A DNA stretch of 64,000 bases from Streptomyces pactum (GCF_002005225.1 NZ_CP019724.1:372001-436000); one strand, 5' to 3'; counted from the stretch's first letter, positions 15,680-24,866 are shown. Notes: generated from the letters alone by a model not told the origin. Numbers and translations: made by a program.

Positions 15680-16207
15680 ATGGCAGGCCTCTTCGCGGCA
15701 CGTGGCCGGTGTGTCCTCGCGGCGACCGCGCTTACCGTCACGCTGACCGTGAGTGGATGCGGCGGAGACGAGGACTTCTCTCTCCCGGACTGGGAGGCAC
15801 CGGGCCAGAACGGCCGTGTCGGCGACATCATGATCCGTTACGCGCACGTGGCGGAGCCGCGGGGCGAGCCGTGGCAGCCGGGAGACGACGTTCCCGCGTA
15901 TGCATGGCTCTACAACAAGGGCGGCGAGGACGACAGGCTCGTGGGTGCCAGCACGCCGAACGCGGCCTCGGTGGACATCGTCGGCTCGGACGGCAAGCGG
16001 CTGTCAGCCGGGGTGGATCTGCCGGCGAACAAGCTCGTGGAGCTGGAGTCGGGCAGGGCTCATCTGGTGCTGCGCGACGTGCGCGAGGAGATCAGGGGCG
16101 GCGACTTCATGAAGTTCACCCTGCGCTTCGAGGACGCCGGAACAGCCAACTTCAACATCCAGTCACAGGTTCCCGTGTACGACGAAAGCCCATCTCCGAC
16201 CGGGTGA
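15680..16207 (+). CDS. Lipoprotein, DUF461 / PCu(A)C-like copper-chaperone fold
   Basis: A 175-residue exported lipoprotein. GAGAAGGAG precedes the ATG at 15680. The signal peptide has a basic start, a hydrophobic core and the lipobox LTVSGC (Cys 27). The mature part resembles DUF461 proteins: VGDIMIRYAHVAEP, then a beta-sandwich with LEPANKLVEL-like spacing (DLPANKLVELESGRAHL) and a C-terminal LRFEDAGTANFNIQ. PCu(A)C proteins hold Cu(I) with a His/Met cluster, but the HxM pattern is not visible here, so metal binding is doubtful. It probably sits on the outer face of the membrane. Confidence 0.65.
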   Translation: MAGLFAARGRCVLAATALTVTLTVSGCGGDEDFSLPDWEAPGQNGRVGDIMIRYAHVAEPRGEPWQPGDDVPAYAWLYNKGGEDDRLVGASTPNAASVDIVGSDGKRLSAGVDLPANKLVELESGRAHLVLRDVREEIRGGDFMKFTLRFEDAGTANFNIQSQVPVYDESPSPTG

Positions 16208-16309
16208 CTTGGTCGGCCCGCTTCTCGCAATCGTCTGCCACGCCCGGTCGTCGTACATCCTTCCCCGCCCTGGGCCCTCTTCGTTCCGCCACGACGGCAA
16301 GCAGCGCCT

Positions 16310-16885
16310 TCAGGGTTTCCTTCGCGTCGCTGACGAGGTGGGCGTCAGGGCGGCGCGGGAAGTCCCGGCGAACAGCGCACCGGCCAGAAGGGAGCCCGCG
16401 ACGCCCACGGCCAGGTCGGCGACGGTGTCGCCGTAGCCGACCCGCATGGTTCCCGGCGTGGCCTGCTCCGCAACCCATTCGTAAAGCTCCCACAGAGTGG
16501 CAGCACTGGTCCCGGCCATGCCGACCAGAACGGTCAGTGTCCAGCGCGGAATGTTCGCAGCGGCCTGGCCCAGCGCCGGTCCCGCACCCCTGAGCAGGGC
16601 GAGGAAGACGACTACGGAGCCGGTTCCGGTGAGCAGGAAATGCACGACCGTGTCCAATTCCGGGGCCCGGCGGTACCAGCTACCGACATCGCACCAGAAG
16701 GCGACCGTAACGACGACCGAGAAGACCGCCTCAAAGGGTGGCGGCACGCGGAGCCTCGTCACGACGACGAGGAGGACGACACCTGAAAGGAAGCGGAGGG
16801 CGGCGAACCCCTCGCCCAGTGCTCCCACCACGACGGCGCTGCAGGCCAGAACCATGACAGCCAGCCATGTCACGTTCCGAGTCAC
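16310..16885 (-). CDS. Integral membrane protein, DUF2238/YjdF-like
   Basis: A 191-residue protein with about five transmembrane helices. Family-like motifs are APELDTVVHFLLTG in the middle and WELYEWVAEQ followed by VGYGDTVADLAVGVAGSLLA near the C-terminus, matching the conserved Glu/Asp-rich loops of DUF2238 proteins. Function is unknown. It points toward the DUF461 gene and ends 103 bp from it (convergent). The start ATG at 16885 has no obvious strong Shine-Dalgarno. Confidence 0.65.
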   Translation of the reverse strand: MTRNVTWLAVMVLACSAVVVGALGEGFAALRFLSGVVLLVVVTRLRVPPPFEAVFSVVVTVAFWCDVGSWYRRAPELDTVVHFLLTGTGSVVVFLALLRGAGPALGQAAANIPRWTLTVLVGMAGTSAATLWELYEWVAEQATPGTMRVGYGDTVADLAVGVAGSLLAGALFAGTSRAALTPTSSATRRKP

Positions 16886-17208
16886 CGTGCTCCCTCATTC
16901 TGTGCAGGCCAAGGAAGGCGTTCAGCGGCGTGCGGCCGGCCCGGCGGCGTACGGCGGTGGGTGCGCGACGCGTCCCGGATCGGTTCGCCGGAGCGAAGCA
17001 CCCCGTCCCGTTTCCTGGCTCATAGGACCTGTGTACGGTGCGGGCGGCGATGGCGCGACCGCACTTAGCCGCGGGGCGGGCTGCATGTCCTGCGGATGGG
17101 CCGGTGGCGGGGACGGGACGACAGCCGGATGTTTCGCCGTCGCTTCGAGCGGTACCCCGGCACCCTCACGCAGTTGCTGGACGACCCGGCATTGGAAAGG
17201 GTGACGTC
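16886..17208. other. Intergenic region between divergent membrane-protein genes
   Basis: About 320 bp separating the DUF2238 gene (left) and the YrhK-like gene (right), so it must hold both promoters. Open frames reading through it are Arg/Gly-rich and lack ribosome binding sites until TTG 17209. No repeat or RNA gene was seen. Confidence 0.4.
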
Positions 17209-17451
17209 TTGCTGGCCCGACTCGAGCGGTATCTGCTCCAGGACTTCCCGTTCATCCACTTGGTGATTGGCGGCTTCGGCAACGCAACGTTCCTGGTCGG
17301 CAGCGTGTTCTTTCTCTTTCCCAGCCTGGAACGGATCGCCCTGTGGCTGTTCGTCATCGGCTCGCTCGGCATGCTCACGGGCACCATCGGTGAGGCGTTC
17401 GTCCGGCACAAGCGCAGGTCACGGCAGCGGGCCACCACCTCGCAGAGGTAG
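17209..17451 (+). CDS. Small YrhK-like membrane protein
   Basis: An ~80-residue protein with two membrane helices (FIHLVIGGFGNATFLVGSVF and RIALWLFVIGSLGMLTGTIG) and a basic C-terminal tail. The pattern of two helices separated by FLFPSLE resembles the YrhK domain. I chose TTG 17209 because GGAAAGG lies 8 nt upstream; a longer frame from 17038 adds only low-complexity sequence. Function unknown. Confidence 0.55.
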   Translation: MLARLERYLLQDFPFIHLVIGGFGNATFLVGSVFFLFPSLERIALWLFVIGSLGMLTGTIGEAFVRHKRRSRQRATTSQR

Positions 17452-17578
17452 TCCGTCGGCACTCGCGGTGTGCTGCCGACGTCGTAACCCCGGCTGCTGT
17501 GCCGGAGAGACGATGCATGAGAGGCGACGGCGGGACATCGGTGAGCGTGCTGTCGGCCACATGCGCCCCGCGCTCGCG

Positions 17579-18172
17579 TCAGGCCGGGTGGCGGTCGAGG
17601 ATCTCGCCGGTTTTCGCGTCCACCACGTGGACCATCGCGAGATCATCGCCTACTCCGAGGACGCTGACCAACCAGACCGGGCCGCCGTCCTGCCGTTCCA
17701 GCTCGATGGCGGTGACGACCTCGCTGTTCGGCGTATCGGCCGCTTCACGGGCTGCCGTGTCCGGCAGGACCTGAGCCTGATCCAGCAGCCGCACGAGGTC
17801 CTGCCGCTCGGAATCCGTGAGGTCGGGACCGGCACCGGCACCCAGTGACTCGCCCCGGGTGGCGTCCAGCCGGACCGTCTGCACATGTCCGTCCTGATCC
17901 GCGACCCGGCTTTCCCATACTGGCGACACCGACTCGGGCTTCTTGAGTTCCAGAGCCACCAGCTCTCCCCCGGTCACCTCGGCCGTCGCCAGGCGAACGG
18001 CGCGCTCATGATCGACCTCCACCATCTCGAACCGCTCGGCGGATTCGTTCAGTGGATCGTCCCGGCCGCAGCCCGCGAGCAGCGACAACGCCAAGACTGG
18101 CACGCTCAGGACCACGGCGATCCGTCGCCACACCCATCCGTCCTCGTTCCGGATCTCACCCGTCATTCTCAT
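17579..18172 (-). CDS. PepSY-type lipoprotein
   Basis: A 197-residue exported lipoprotein. The signal peptide has WRRIAVVLSVPVLALSLLAG and lipobox LLAGC. The mature protein is acidic with two PepSY-like stretches (ERAVRLATAEVTGGELVALE; VVTAIELERQDGGPVWLVSV) and the terminal VVDAKTGEILDRHPA typical of PepSY domains. These domains are thought to inhibit or modulate extracytoplasmic enzymes. ATG 18172 and 18166 are both possible. It is divergent from the DUF2254 gene, with a 280-bp gap in which I see no other gene. Confidence 0.65.
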   Translation of the reverse strand: MRMTGEIRNEDGWVWRRIAVVLSVPVLALSLLAGCGRDDPLNESAERFEMVEVDHERAVRLATAEVTGGELVALELKKPESVSPVWESRVADQDGHVQTVRLDATRGESLGAGAGPDLTDSERQDLVRLLDQAQVLPDTAAREAADTPNSEVVTAIELERQDGGPVWLVSVLGVGDDLAMVHVVDAKTGEILDRHPA

Positions 18173-18453
18173 GCAGGCCGACTGACCCGACGGAAGGGAA
18201 CAAAACACCCAACCGATAAACAAGCAGACTTACGTGCGAAACGTCCACACTGTGCGGAGACCGGGAAACGCGTGGCCATCACCAGCACGGAAACTCCACG
18301 ACGCCCGGGTACACGGCACTCGGCAGCGGCTTCAGCGTTGCACCACTTGGCACGATATGTACCGTGAGACCGTGCTGACACCCACGTACTCGCTCGCCCT
18401 TCCCGCATCAACGGCCCTCCCTGCCGGTCTGCCGCCACGCCCCCTCCGCGCTG

Positions 18454-19806
18454 ATGCGTGACACGCTCCGGGCACAGCTTTGGCCCCTGCCGACGCTGGG
18501 CATCGTGCTCGCCGTCGTCGCGGGCGTGGGCCTGCCGCGGATGGACAAACGGATCCAGCACGACGTCCCGGCATGGCTGAGGGACTACCTGTTCGGTGGC
18601 AACGCGGACGCCGCGCGTTCCGTGCTGGAGGCGATCGCCGGCTCCCTGGTCACAGTCACGGCGCTGACTTTCTCGCTCACGGTGCTGACGCTGCAACTGG
18701 CCAGCAGTCAGTTCTCCCCGCGCCTGTTGCGTACCTTCACCGCCGACCGGTATGTCCAGACGACGCTGGCACTGTTCCTCGCCACGTTCACCTACGCCCT
18801 GACCGTACTGCGCACCGTACGCACTGGCGAGGACGAGCGGACCGGCTTCGTCCCCCAGGTGTCGGTCACGGTGGCCTTCCTGCTCACGCTGGCCAGCGTG
18901 CTCGGCCTCGTGCTCTTCCTGTCCCACCTGGCCCGCGAGATCCGCGTCGAGACGATGATGAGCAGAGTCCACTGGGCCGCTGACCGGACCATCCAGCGAC
19001 TCCTGCCCCGACAGGAGGACACGCCACCCGGGGGCTCCGCCGCAGGGAACCACCGTGGTGCGTCCCCGGAACCGCCCCCGAACGCCCTGACCTTGACCAC
19101 CCGCACCTCCGGCTTCCTGACCTCCGTGGACGAGGAAGCCCTGCTCAACGCAGCCGTGGAAGCGGACGCCATCCTGCTTATCGACCGCCACCCCGGTAGT
19201 TCCCTGGTCACCGGCACGCCCATGGGCGCCGCCTGGCCACACACCAGCGAGCCATTCACCTCCGAGACGCGGGCGCGTCTGGCCGGAGCAGTCGCCGAGG
19301 CCGTGACCACCGGCGCCGAACGCACCGACCACCAGGACATCGCCTTCGGACTGCGGCAGCTCACCGACATCGCCGCCAAAGCACTCTCCCCAGCAGTCAA
19401 CGACCCCACAACCGCTGTCCACGCCCTGTCTCACTCCTCCGCACTGCTGTGCGAGCTGGCCCAACGCCACCTCGACCCCCATCTCCTGCTCGACGACGAC
19501 CAGCAGGTCAGAGTCGTCCTACGACGCCCGGACCTGGAAGACCTGCTCGACCTGGCAGTAGCCCAGCCGATGCGCTACGGCGCCACCGAACCCGCAGTCC
19601 TCGCCCGCATCGCCATGCTGCTGCGCGAACTGGCCTGGAACGGCACGCCCGCCCACCAGCCTCCGGTCCAGTCCGCCCTCACCCGGCTGCGCGCCACCAT
19701 CGACGCCCAGGACTTCCACCCCACCGAACGTCTCCGGCTGACCGAGCTGACCCACCTCGTCGAACGGGCGCTGGCCGGGCGATGGACCCACGGCCCCGTC
19801 CCCTGA
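18454..19806 (+). CDS. DUF2254 integral membrane protein
   Basis: A 450-residue protein with four predicted N-terminal helices (about residues 10-30, 55-80, 105-130 and 145-165) and a large soluble C-terminal part. Family features are the conserved LTFSLTVLTLQLASSQFSPR segment after helix 2 and the cytoplasmic stretch DIAAKALSPAVNDPTTAVHA. DUF2254 proteins are of unknown function; the conserved PAVNDP loop probably faces the cytoplasm. There is no clear ribosome binding site before ATG 18454. It appears monocistronic. Confidence 0.8.
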   Translation: MRDTLRAQLWPLPTLGIVLAVVAGVGLPRMDKRIQHDVPAWLRDYLFGGNADAARSVLEAIAGSLVTVTALTFSLTVLTLQLASSQFSPRLLRTFTADRYVQTTLALFLATFTYALTVLRTVRTGEDERTGFVPQVSVTVAFLLTLASVLGLVLFLSHLAREIRVETMMSRVHWAADRTIQRLLPRQEDTPPGGSAAGNHRGASPEPPPNALTLTTRTSGFLTSVDEEALLNAAVEADAILLIDRHPGSSLVTGTPMGAAWPHTSEPFTSETRARLAGAVAEAVTTGAERTDHQDIAFGLRQLTDIAAKALSPAVNDPTTAVHALSHSSALLCELAQRHLDPHLLLDDDQQVRVVLRRPDLEDLLDLAVAQPMRYGATEPAVLARIAMLLRELAWNGTPAHQPPVQSALTRLRATIDAQDFHPTERLRLTELTHLVERALAGRWTHGPVP

Positions 19807-19887
19807 CCACGAAGCCGGGCACCGCCATCCGCCGGCCGGCCTCGCCTGTGGGGTTCGCCTACTCCCCGCGCCCGCGAGGACGGCCCC

Positions 19888-19995
19888 GTGGCCCGCAACC
19901 GACCCAGCTCAAAAGGGGTGGTCCAGAACGTCCGGACACCGGAGCGGGCCGGCCGGGTGGCCAGAGCCGTTGCGGACGCCCTCATCGACGACTGA
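19888..19995 (+). CDS. Possible 35-aa small protein
   Basis: GTG 19888 follows GAGGACGGCCCC and opens a 35-residue frame with a basic start (ARNRPSSKG) and an amphipathic helix-like end (RAGRVARAVADALIDD). It lies in the 308-bp gap after the DUF2254 gene. Composition looks protein-like, but it could be the C-terminal debris of an older gene or chance. Nothing else was seen in 19807-20114. Confidence 0.25.
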   Translation: MARNRPSSKGVVQNVRTPERAGRVARAVADALIDD

Positions 19996-20114
19996 GGAGG
20001 GGCGATGCGCATCGGTGGAATGACCGATGTGCGGGAGGCGTGGGTGCCGTCATAGTCCTCGGGAGATCGTTCGCGGGTGCCCGCTGTGCGCCCGGTTTTC
20101 GAAAGGGACCCTCC

Positions 20115-21863
20115 ATGGACATGTACGCGGACCTGGTGTTTCTCGGCGGGCAGGTGGTCACGGTCGACGCGGGGTTCTCCGTCGCCTCGGCCCTGGCGGT
20201 GACCGGTGGGACCATCAGCGCCGTCGGTGGCCGGGACGACGTCGCGCCGCTCGTCGGGCCGGGCACCCGGGTGATCGACCTTCGGGGGGCGACGCTGCTC
20301 CCTGGTATCAACGATTCCCATCTGCACGGCTGTGCGTTCGGCATGGCCACGCCGCCGCTCTCCCTGGACCTCGGCCATCCCGCCGTGTCCTCCCTCGCGG
20401 ACGTGGCCGAAGCGGTACGGGTGGCCGTCGGGCGAGCTCCGGCCGGGCAGTGGATCACGGGGCACGGCTGGGACACCGGTTATCTCGCAGAGTGCGTGTC
20501 CGCTCCGTCGCGGCTGCCCTCGCGGCGCGACCTGGACGCCGTGAGCCCGGACCACCCCGTCGTCCTGTACTCCTTCTCCGGGCACGCCACCTGGGTCAAC
20601 TCCCAGGCGCTGGAGCTCATCGGGATCGACCGGCACACCGCGGCGCCGCCCGGCGGGGCCATCGTCGTGGACACGGCCGGCGAACCGACCGGGCTGCTCC
20701 ACGAGGGGGCCCAGGACCTCGTCCAGAACGCGCTGCCGCCGCTCAGCCGGCAGGAGCGGACCGACGCGATCAGGGCGGCCCTCGCCACGCTCGCCCGGCT
20801 CGGCGTGACCAGCTACACCGAGCCCGGGCTCGGCCCCGGTGGCGACGGCATCATGCGCGGCGCACTCGGCTCGCAGACCCTCGACGCCTACCGCCGGCTA
20901 CTGGCCGACGGCGAACTGACGGCCCGCGTAGGCGTCCTGCTCGTGCCCACCGGCATGGCCGGCACCGCCGAGGAGTTCGCCCGCGTCCTCACCTCCCTCG
21001 GCGAATCCGGAGGGTCCGCAGGCTCCGGACGGTCTGGACGGTCCGGAGAGTCCGGCGGCTCCGACCCGCGCCGCCTCGCCATCCACGGGGTCAAGGTCTT
21101 CGCCGACGGCATCGTCCCCAACAGGACCGCCTGGATGAACGAGCCGTACGTCGGCGGGGGTTGCGGTTCCCTGTGCGTCGGCGGCGAGACCGACACCGAG
21201 CGGACCGCGGAGATCGGGGCCATGATCCGGCATGCCCACACCGCCGGGTACCAAGTGGGCGTCCACGTCACCGGCGACCGGGCCATCGACACCGTCACGG
21301 ACGCCTTCGCCGCGGCCGTGTCGGAGCACCCGCGACCCGACGCCCGTCACTACGTCATCCACGGCGACTTCCTCACCGCCCGCAGCATGAAGGTGCTGGC
21401 CGCGCACGGCTTCGGCGTCAACATGAACCCGACCATCAAGTGGACCGTCGCCGACATGGAAGAGGAGTTCGTCGGCGCCGAACGGGCCGCGTACGCGTGG
21501 CCGTACCGCGACGCCATCGACGCCGGCGTACGGGTCGTCAGCGGGTCCGACGCCCCCGTCACCCACCCGGACTGGCGCCAGGGCGTCGCCACCATGGTGC
21601 TGCGCGAGTCCAAGGCCACCGGCCGGGTCAGCGGCCCCGAGCAGCGCATCGGCCTGGCGGAGGCGATCCGTACCTACACGATCGACGCGGCCTGGCAGGA
21701 CTTCGCCGACGACTGGAAGGGCTCACTGGAGCCGGGAAAGGTCGCCGACCTCTGCGTACTCGACGGGGATCTGCTCGCTGCCGACCCCCACGACATCCCG
21801 GACATGCCCGTCGTGCTCACCGTCGTGGACGGGAGAATCGTGCACGACGCCCTTCGCGATTGA
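20115..21863 (+). CDS. YtcJ-like amidohydrolase
   Basis: A 582-residue metal-dependent hydrolase of the amidohydrolase_3 class. It has an N-terminal beta-sandwich (DLVFLGGQVVTVDAG), the first metal motif LPGINDSHLHG (H-x-H), a distant His in VGVHVTGDRA, another in YVIHGDFL, and the catalytic Asp in VVSGSDAPVTHPDW. The C-terminus returns to the sandwich (LEPGKVADLCVLDGDLL). The substrate is probably an N-acyl or cyclic amide, not identifiable here. Residues near 300-318 form a Gly/Ser/Arg linker encoded by imperfect triplet-like repeats (about 21006-21062), an insertion in an otherwise regular fold. AAAGGGAC precedes the ATG. The LuxR-type gene 31 bp downstream is probably in the same operon. 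Confidence 0.85.
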   Translation: MDMYADLVFLGGQVVTVDAGFSVASALAVTGGTISAVGGRDDVAPLVGPGTRVIDLRGATLLPGINDSHLHGCAFGMATPPLSLDLGHPAVSSLADVAEAVRVAVGRAPAGQWITGHGWDTGYLAECVSAPSRLPSRRDLDAVSPDHPVVLYSFSGHATWVNSQALELIGIDRHTAAPPGGAIVVDTAGEPTGLLHEGAQDLVQNALPPLSRQERTDAIRAALATLARLGVTSYTEPGLGPGGDGIMRGALGSQTLDAYRRLLADGELTARVGVLLVPTGMAGTAEEFARVLTSLGESGGSAGSGRSGRSGESGGSDPRRLAIHGVKVFADGIVPNRTAWMNEPYVGGGCGSLCVGGETDTERTAEIGAMIRHAHTAGYQVGVHVTGDRAIDTVTDAFAAAVSEHPRPDARHYVIHGDFLTARSMKVLAAHGFGVNMNPTIKWTVADMEEEFVGAERAAYAWPYRDAIDAGVRVVSGSDAPVTHPDWRQGVATMVLRESKATGRVSGPEQRIGLAEAIRTYTIDAAWQDFADDWKGSLEPGKVADLCVLDGDLLAADPHDIPDMPVVLTVVDGRIVHDALRD

Positions 21864-21894
21864 CGTATTCCGGGCGCATGATCATCCTTGGGGG

Positions 21895-22653
21895 ATGGCA
21901 GCGGGACGGAACACGGCGGACATCCTGGACGCGGCCGTCCACGTGCGTGAGGCCGCCAGGAACGCCACGAGCGGCGCGGCCGGCGTCGGCACGGTCCTCG
22001 CGGCGCTGTCGGAGGTCATGGCGTACGACCACGCCTCCCTGGCCCGGTGGGATCCGCTGCGCCGGCGCCACACCACACTGGCGGGGAGCTACCCGGACGA
22101 CGCCACGGCCTACATAGAGAACCGCCTCCACCGTGACCCGGTGTTCGCCGTGCTCCGCGGCCCGGCCCGGGACGGCCTCTGGCTCAGGGACGTCCCCGGG
22201 CAGCTCCTGGCAGCGTCCCCCGGCTTCCAGGAGGTGCTGCGCCCCCTCGGCGTCGAGGACGGTGTGGCGCAGTGCCTGTTCGCCGTCGACGGCCGGTATG
22301 TCGGCATGCTGAACGTCAGCACCCGCCGGCCACGGCGCACGCCCGATCCGGCGCGCGCCGTGGTCACCCTGCTCACGGAGGCCCTCGCCGCGGCCCTCGA
22401 CTCCCCCGCAGGTGCACCGTCCGGGCGGGACGCCCCCCACCCGCGGCGACCCGGCGGCCTCTCGCCACGGGAGCTCCAGGTGCTGGCCGAACTGACCACT
22501 GGCCGTACCAACCGTGAGATCGCCGAGCGGCTCCACGTCACGCCCCGCACCGTGGGGACCCACATCGAGCACATCCTCGCCAAGCTCGACCTCCCCAACC
22601 GCGCGGCCGCCGCCGCCCGGGCCGCCGCCTGGGGCATCGAAGCGCGCCACTGA
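21895..22653 (+). CDS. LuxR-family regulator with GAF-like sensor
   Basis: A 252-residue protein. The N-terminal ~170 residues look like a GAF/autoinducer-type sensor fold (VMAYDHASLARWDPLRR, AQCLFAVDGRYVGMLNVS). The C-terminal LuxR helix-turn-helix spans about 180-240: LSPRELQVLAELTTGRTNRE, then LHVTPRTVGTHIEHILAKL. A GGGGG run sits just before the ATG. The 31-bp gap to the amidohydrolase argues for co-transcription and a regulatory link to its substrate. Confidence 0.8.
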   Translation: MAAGRNTADILDAAVHVREAARNATSGAAGVGTVLAALSEVMAYDHASLARWDPLRRRHTTLAGSYPDDATAYIENRLHRDPVFAVLRGPARDGLWLRDVPGQLLAASPGFQEVLRPLGVEDGVAQCLFAVDGRYVGMLNVSTRRPRRTPDPARAVVTLLTEALAAALDSPAGAPSGRDAPHPRRPGGLSPRELQVLAELTTGRTNREIAERLHVTPRTVGTHIEHILAKLDLPNRAAAAARAAAWGIEARH

Positions 22654-22725
22654 GGCATCTCCGGCCCGGGGAACCGGGGCCGGGGCCGCATACGGACGGG
22701 GGCGGGTGCCCCTAGGTGATCAATT

Positions 22726-22744
22726 CCAAGGGATGCCTGCGGAG
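22726..22744. repeat. Left copy of a 19-bp direct repeat
   Basis: CCAAGGGATGCCTGCGGAG; the right copy at 23244-23262 differs at one base (G for A at position 8). The pair brackets the 22831-23220 gene, whose coding strand is opposite to the repeats as written. This could be a target-site or cassette boundary. Confidence 0.45.
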
Positions 22745-22830
22745 GGTGTGGGGTGGGCGGCGGCCGAAGCCACCGCGAGACGGTCGGGCGGCGGGCTGCC
22801 GGCCCTGGTTGCCGCGGTGGCAGCGGGCGG

Positions 22831-23220
22831 TCAGGCGTCAGGGTCGACTTCGGGGTGCGTGCACCGCACGGGCTTGCCCAGCGACCGGGCGTAGGCGATT
22901 TCGGCTCGGGTGCTGTCTCCGATGTAGTCGCCGACTACGAGCACCTCATCAGCGAGCCGGATCTTCGCCCGGTGCAGATCGTCGAGTCGAGCCTTCAGCG
23001 CCTCGGCCTCGACAGGATCGGACCAGAGTTCGTGCGGCGACTTCATGTCACAGCCCGGTTTGACGACGATCTTTCCGGCTTTGGTCTCCCGCAGATCGGC
23101 CTCGTTCATCTCGGTCATGAAGCGGGTGGAGCCGCAGATCGCGACGATACGCGGGAGGCTCAACAGTTTCTTCGCGTCGGCGAGCTTCTCCTCGGGGGTG
23201 AGCAGTTGCGGGTATGACAC
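22831..23220 (-). CDS. Nucleoside 2-deoxyribosyltransferase-like / DUF4406-like protein
   Basis: A 129-residue protein; AGGAGG lies ideally before the GTG at 23220. It shows a Rossmann-like fold of the deoxyribosyltransferase/SLOG type: VAICGSTRFMTEMNEAD near residue 25, then LHRAKIRLADEVLVVGDYIG and STRAEIAYARSLGKPVRC. The Asp and Glu in the latter two segments match catalytic positions in nucleoside deoxyribosyltransferases. Such proteins act on nucleosides or nucleotide signals and are frequent on phages and mobile elements. It is bracketed by near-identical 19-bp direct repeats and adjoins an IS element, which suggests transfer. Function is not certain. Confidence 0.65.
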   Translation of the reverse strand: MSYPQLLTPEEKLADAKKLLSLPRIVAICGSTRFMTEMNEADLRETKAGKIVVKPGCDMKSPHELWSDPVEAEALKARLDDLHRAKIRLADEVLVVGDYIGDSTRAEIAYARSLGKPVRCTHPEVDPDA

Positions 23221-23243
23221 TGGTTCCTCCTGAGCGGTGTGGT

Positions 23244-23262
23244 CCAAGGGGTGCCTGCGGAG
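23244..23262. repeat. Right copy of the 19-bp direct repeat
   Basis: CCAAGGGGTGCCTGCGGAG, 18 of 19 identical to 22726-22744. It lies just upstream of the GTG start and ribosome binding site of the deoxyribosyltransferase-like gene. Confidence 0.45.
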
Positions 23263-23458
23263 ACGAGAACGAGGGTGCCCAAGATCTCCGGGACGCGAAC
23301 TGTCCGAGCATCGAGTCCAGTTGCTGCGGCCTGCCCGTAACGGTGAGTAGCTGTTGTCGTACCGAACCTGAGGGCGGTGTTTTCGCAGGCCAGGCATAGG
23401 ATCGGTGACTTCTTGGGAGTTGTGGCCTGTCGTGTCGTTGCTCCCTGGGAGGTTATGG

Positions 23459-23992
23459 ATGCCGTCGGTTGTCGGACTGCTGGAACAGCACGAGCTCGCC
23501 GCTCGCCGTCGAGTTGACGGGCTGCGGGAGGAGGCCGACCGTATTCAGGCCGAGCTGGCCGCGGCCGAGCAGGAATGGCAGGAGTGGGCTATCGCCCGCA
23601 GGCGGGTCGATGTGGTGCTGGCTCCGGACGGCGGAAACACCGCCGACACGACCACCCCGGACCTGCGGGATACGGACGCGCAGTCGGCGCCCCGGGATGC
23701 GGCGAAGCCGAAGTCGCAGGTGCCCGTGTGGCGTGAGGGGCTGGCCTGGTCGGTGCTGTCGGTGGACTACCAGCGCCTCCTCACAGTGCTCGCGGACCGG
23801 TCCCGGCTCGGTCAAGGGCCACTGACCTGCCAGGAGATGGCCGCCGCGTTCGGTATGGAGGTGGTGCCGGCGCGGGTGGAGACGCTGCGGTCGAAGGCGA
23901 AACGACTGGTGGCTCGCGGCTGGCTGGCCGAGCAGCAGCCGGGCCGCTTCACGCTTGCGGCGGGCGTGGCCGAGCCAGGCGGCGAGTCATGA
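23459..23992 (+). CDS. Coiled-coil/winged-helix protein associated with the IS element
   Basis: A 177-residue protein; GGGAGG precedes ATG 23459. Residues 5-55 form a charged coiled coil (LREEADRIQAELAAAEQEWQ). A linker follows, and the C-terminal part looks like a winged helix (LTCQEMAAAFGMEVVPARVE, LRSKAKRLVARGWL). I recall this family being common in Streptomyces, often beside IS5-type transposases. It is convergent with the transposase gene and overlaps its end by 44 bp, so it may be a passenger gene of the element or a frequent insertion neighbour. Function unknown. Confidence 0.6.
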   Translation: MPSVVGLLEQHELAARRRVDGLREEADRIQAELAAAEQEWQEWAIARRRVDVVLAPDGGNTADTTTPDLRDTDAQSAPRDAAKPKSQVPVWREGLAWSVLSVDYQRLLTVLADRSRLGQGPLTCQEMAAAFGMEVVPARVETLRSKAKRLVARGWLAEQQPGRFTLAAGVAEPGGES

Positions 23993-24866
23993 GCAGGATC
24001 ATCGACCAGTAGGTCATCGCTTCGGCGCTGGTAGTGCGGCGCTCGTAGTCGCGTGCCAGGCGGCGGGTGCGCATCAGGTGGGCGAAGAACCGCTCGGCGA
24101 TCCACCGCTTGGGCAGCACCACGAACCCCTTCTGGTCGTCGCTGCGTTTGACGATCGCCAGGACCAGGGCGAACGTGGCCAGGCAGTACTCGACGAGGCT
24201 GCCGGTGTAGCCGCCGTCAGCCCAGACCAGGGCCAGCAGGTGGTGCGCGTCAGCGACTTGTCGCAGCAAGACCTGGGCGGCTGCGCGGTCGCCGGTGTCC
24301 GCGGCGGTGACCATCACCGCGAGCAACAGGCCGAGGGTGTCGACCACGACGTGCCGCTTGCGCCCGTTGATCAGCTTGCCGCCGTCAAAGCCGCGGCTGT
24401 CGGAGCCGACGACGGCGTCCGCCTTGACCGACTGCGAGTCGATCACCCCAGCCGTCGGCTCCGTGTCCCGCCCCAGCCTTTCGCGGACCTGACCGCGTAG
24501 CCGGTCGTGGAACTCCTTGATCAGGCCGTGGTCGCGCCACCGGCGGAAGAAGGCGTAAACGCGGTCCCACGGCGGGAAGTCGGCCGGCATCGCCCGCCAC
24601 TTGATGCCGTTGTCGACCAGGTAGCGGATCGCATCGAGTATCGCCCGGTGGCAGTACGCCTCGGGCTGCCCGCCCCGGCCGCGCAGCCAGCCCGGCACCG
24701 GCAGCAGCGGCCGGACAGCCGCCCACTCCGCGTCCGTCATGTCCGTCGGGTAACGCGGCCGCCGCGTCCCATTGTCGGCGGCGTTTCCGAACCGGTGAGC
24801 CAGGCAGTCACACTCCCAGGTGACCGAGCTGGACTGCCCGGCCATCGGCACGGAAGACTGCTGCAC
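23949..24866 (-). mobile_element. IS5-family transposase (full-length DDE)
   Basis: A 305-residue transposase with an intact DDE-type core: first Asp in AGVIDSQSVKAD, second in ALVWADGGYTGS, Glu in RWIAERFFAHLMRTRRLARD with the following Y/R motif. An N-terminal DUF4096-like part begins MTDAEWAAVRPLLPVPGW, and the first ~40 residues extend it. There is no frameshift or internal stop, so the gene could be active. A 12-bp inverted repeat lies immediately before its start (24867-24921). I could not find the matching element end on the far side, so the exact IS limits are undefined. Confidence 0.85.
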
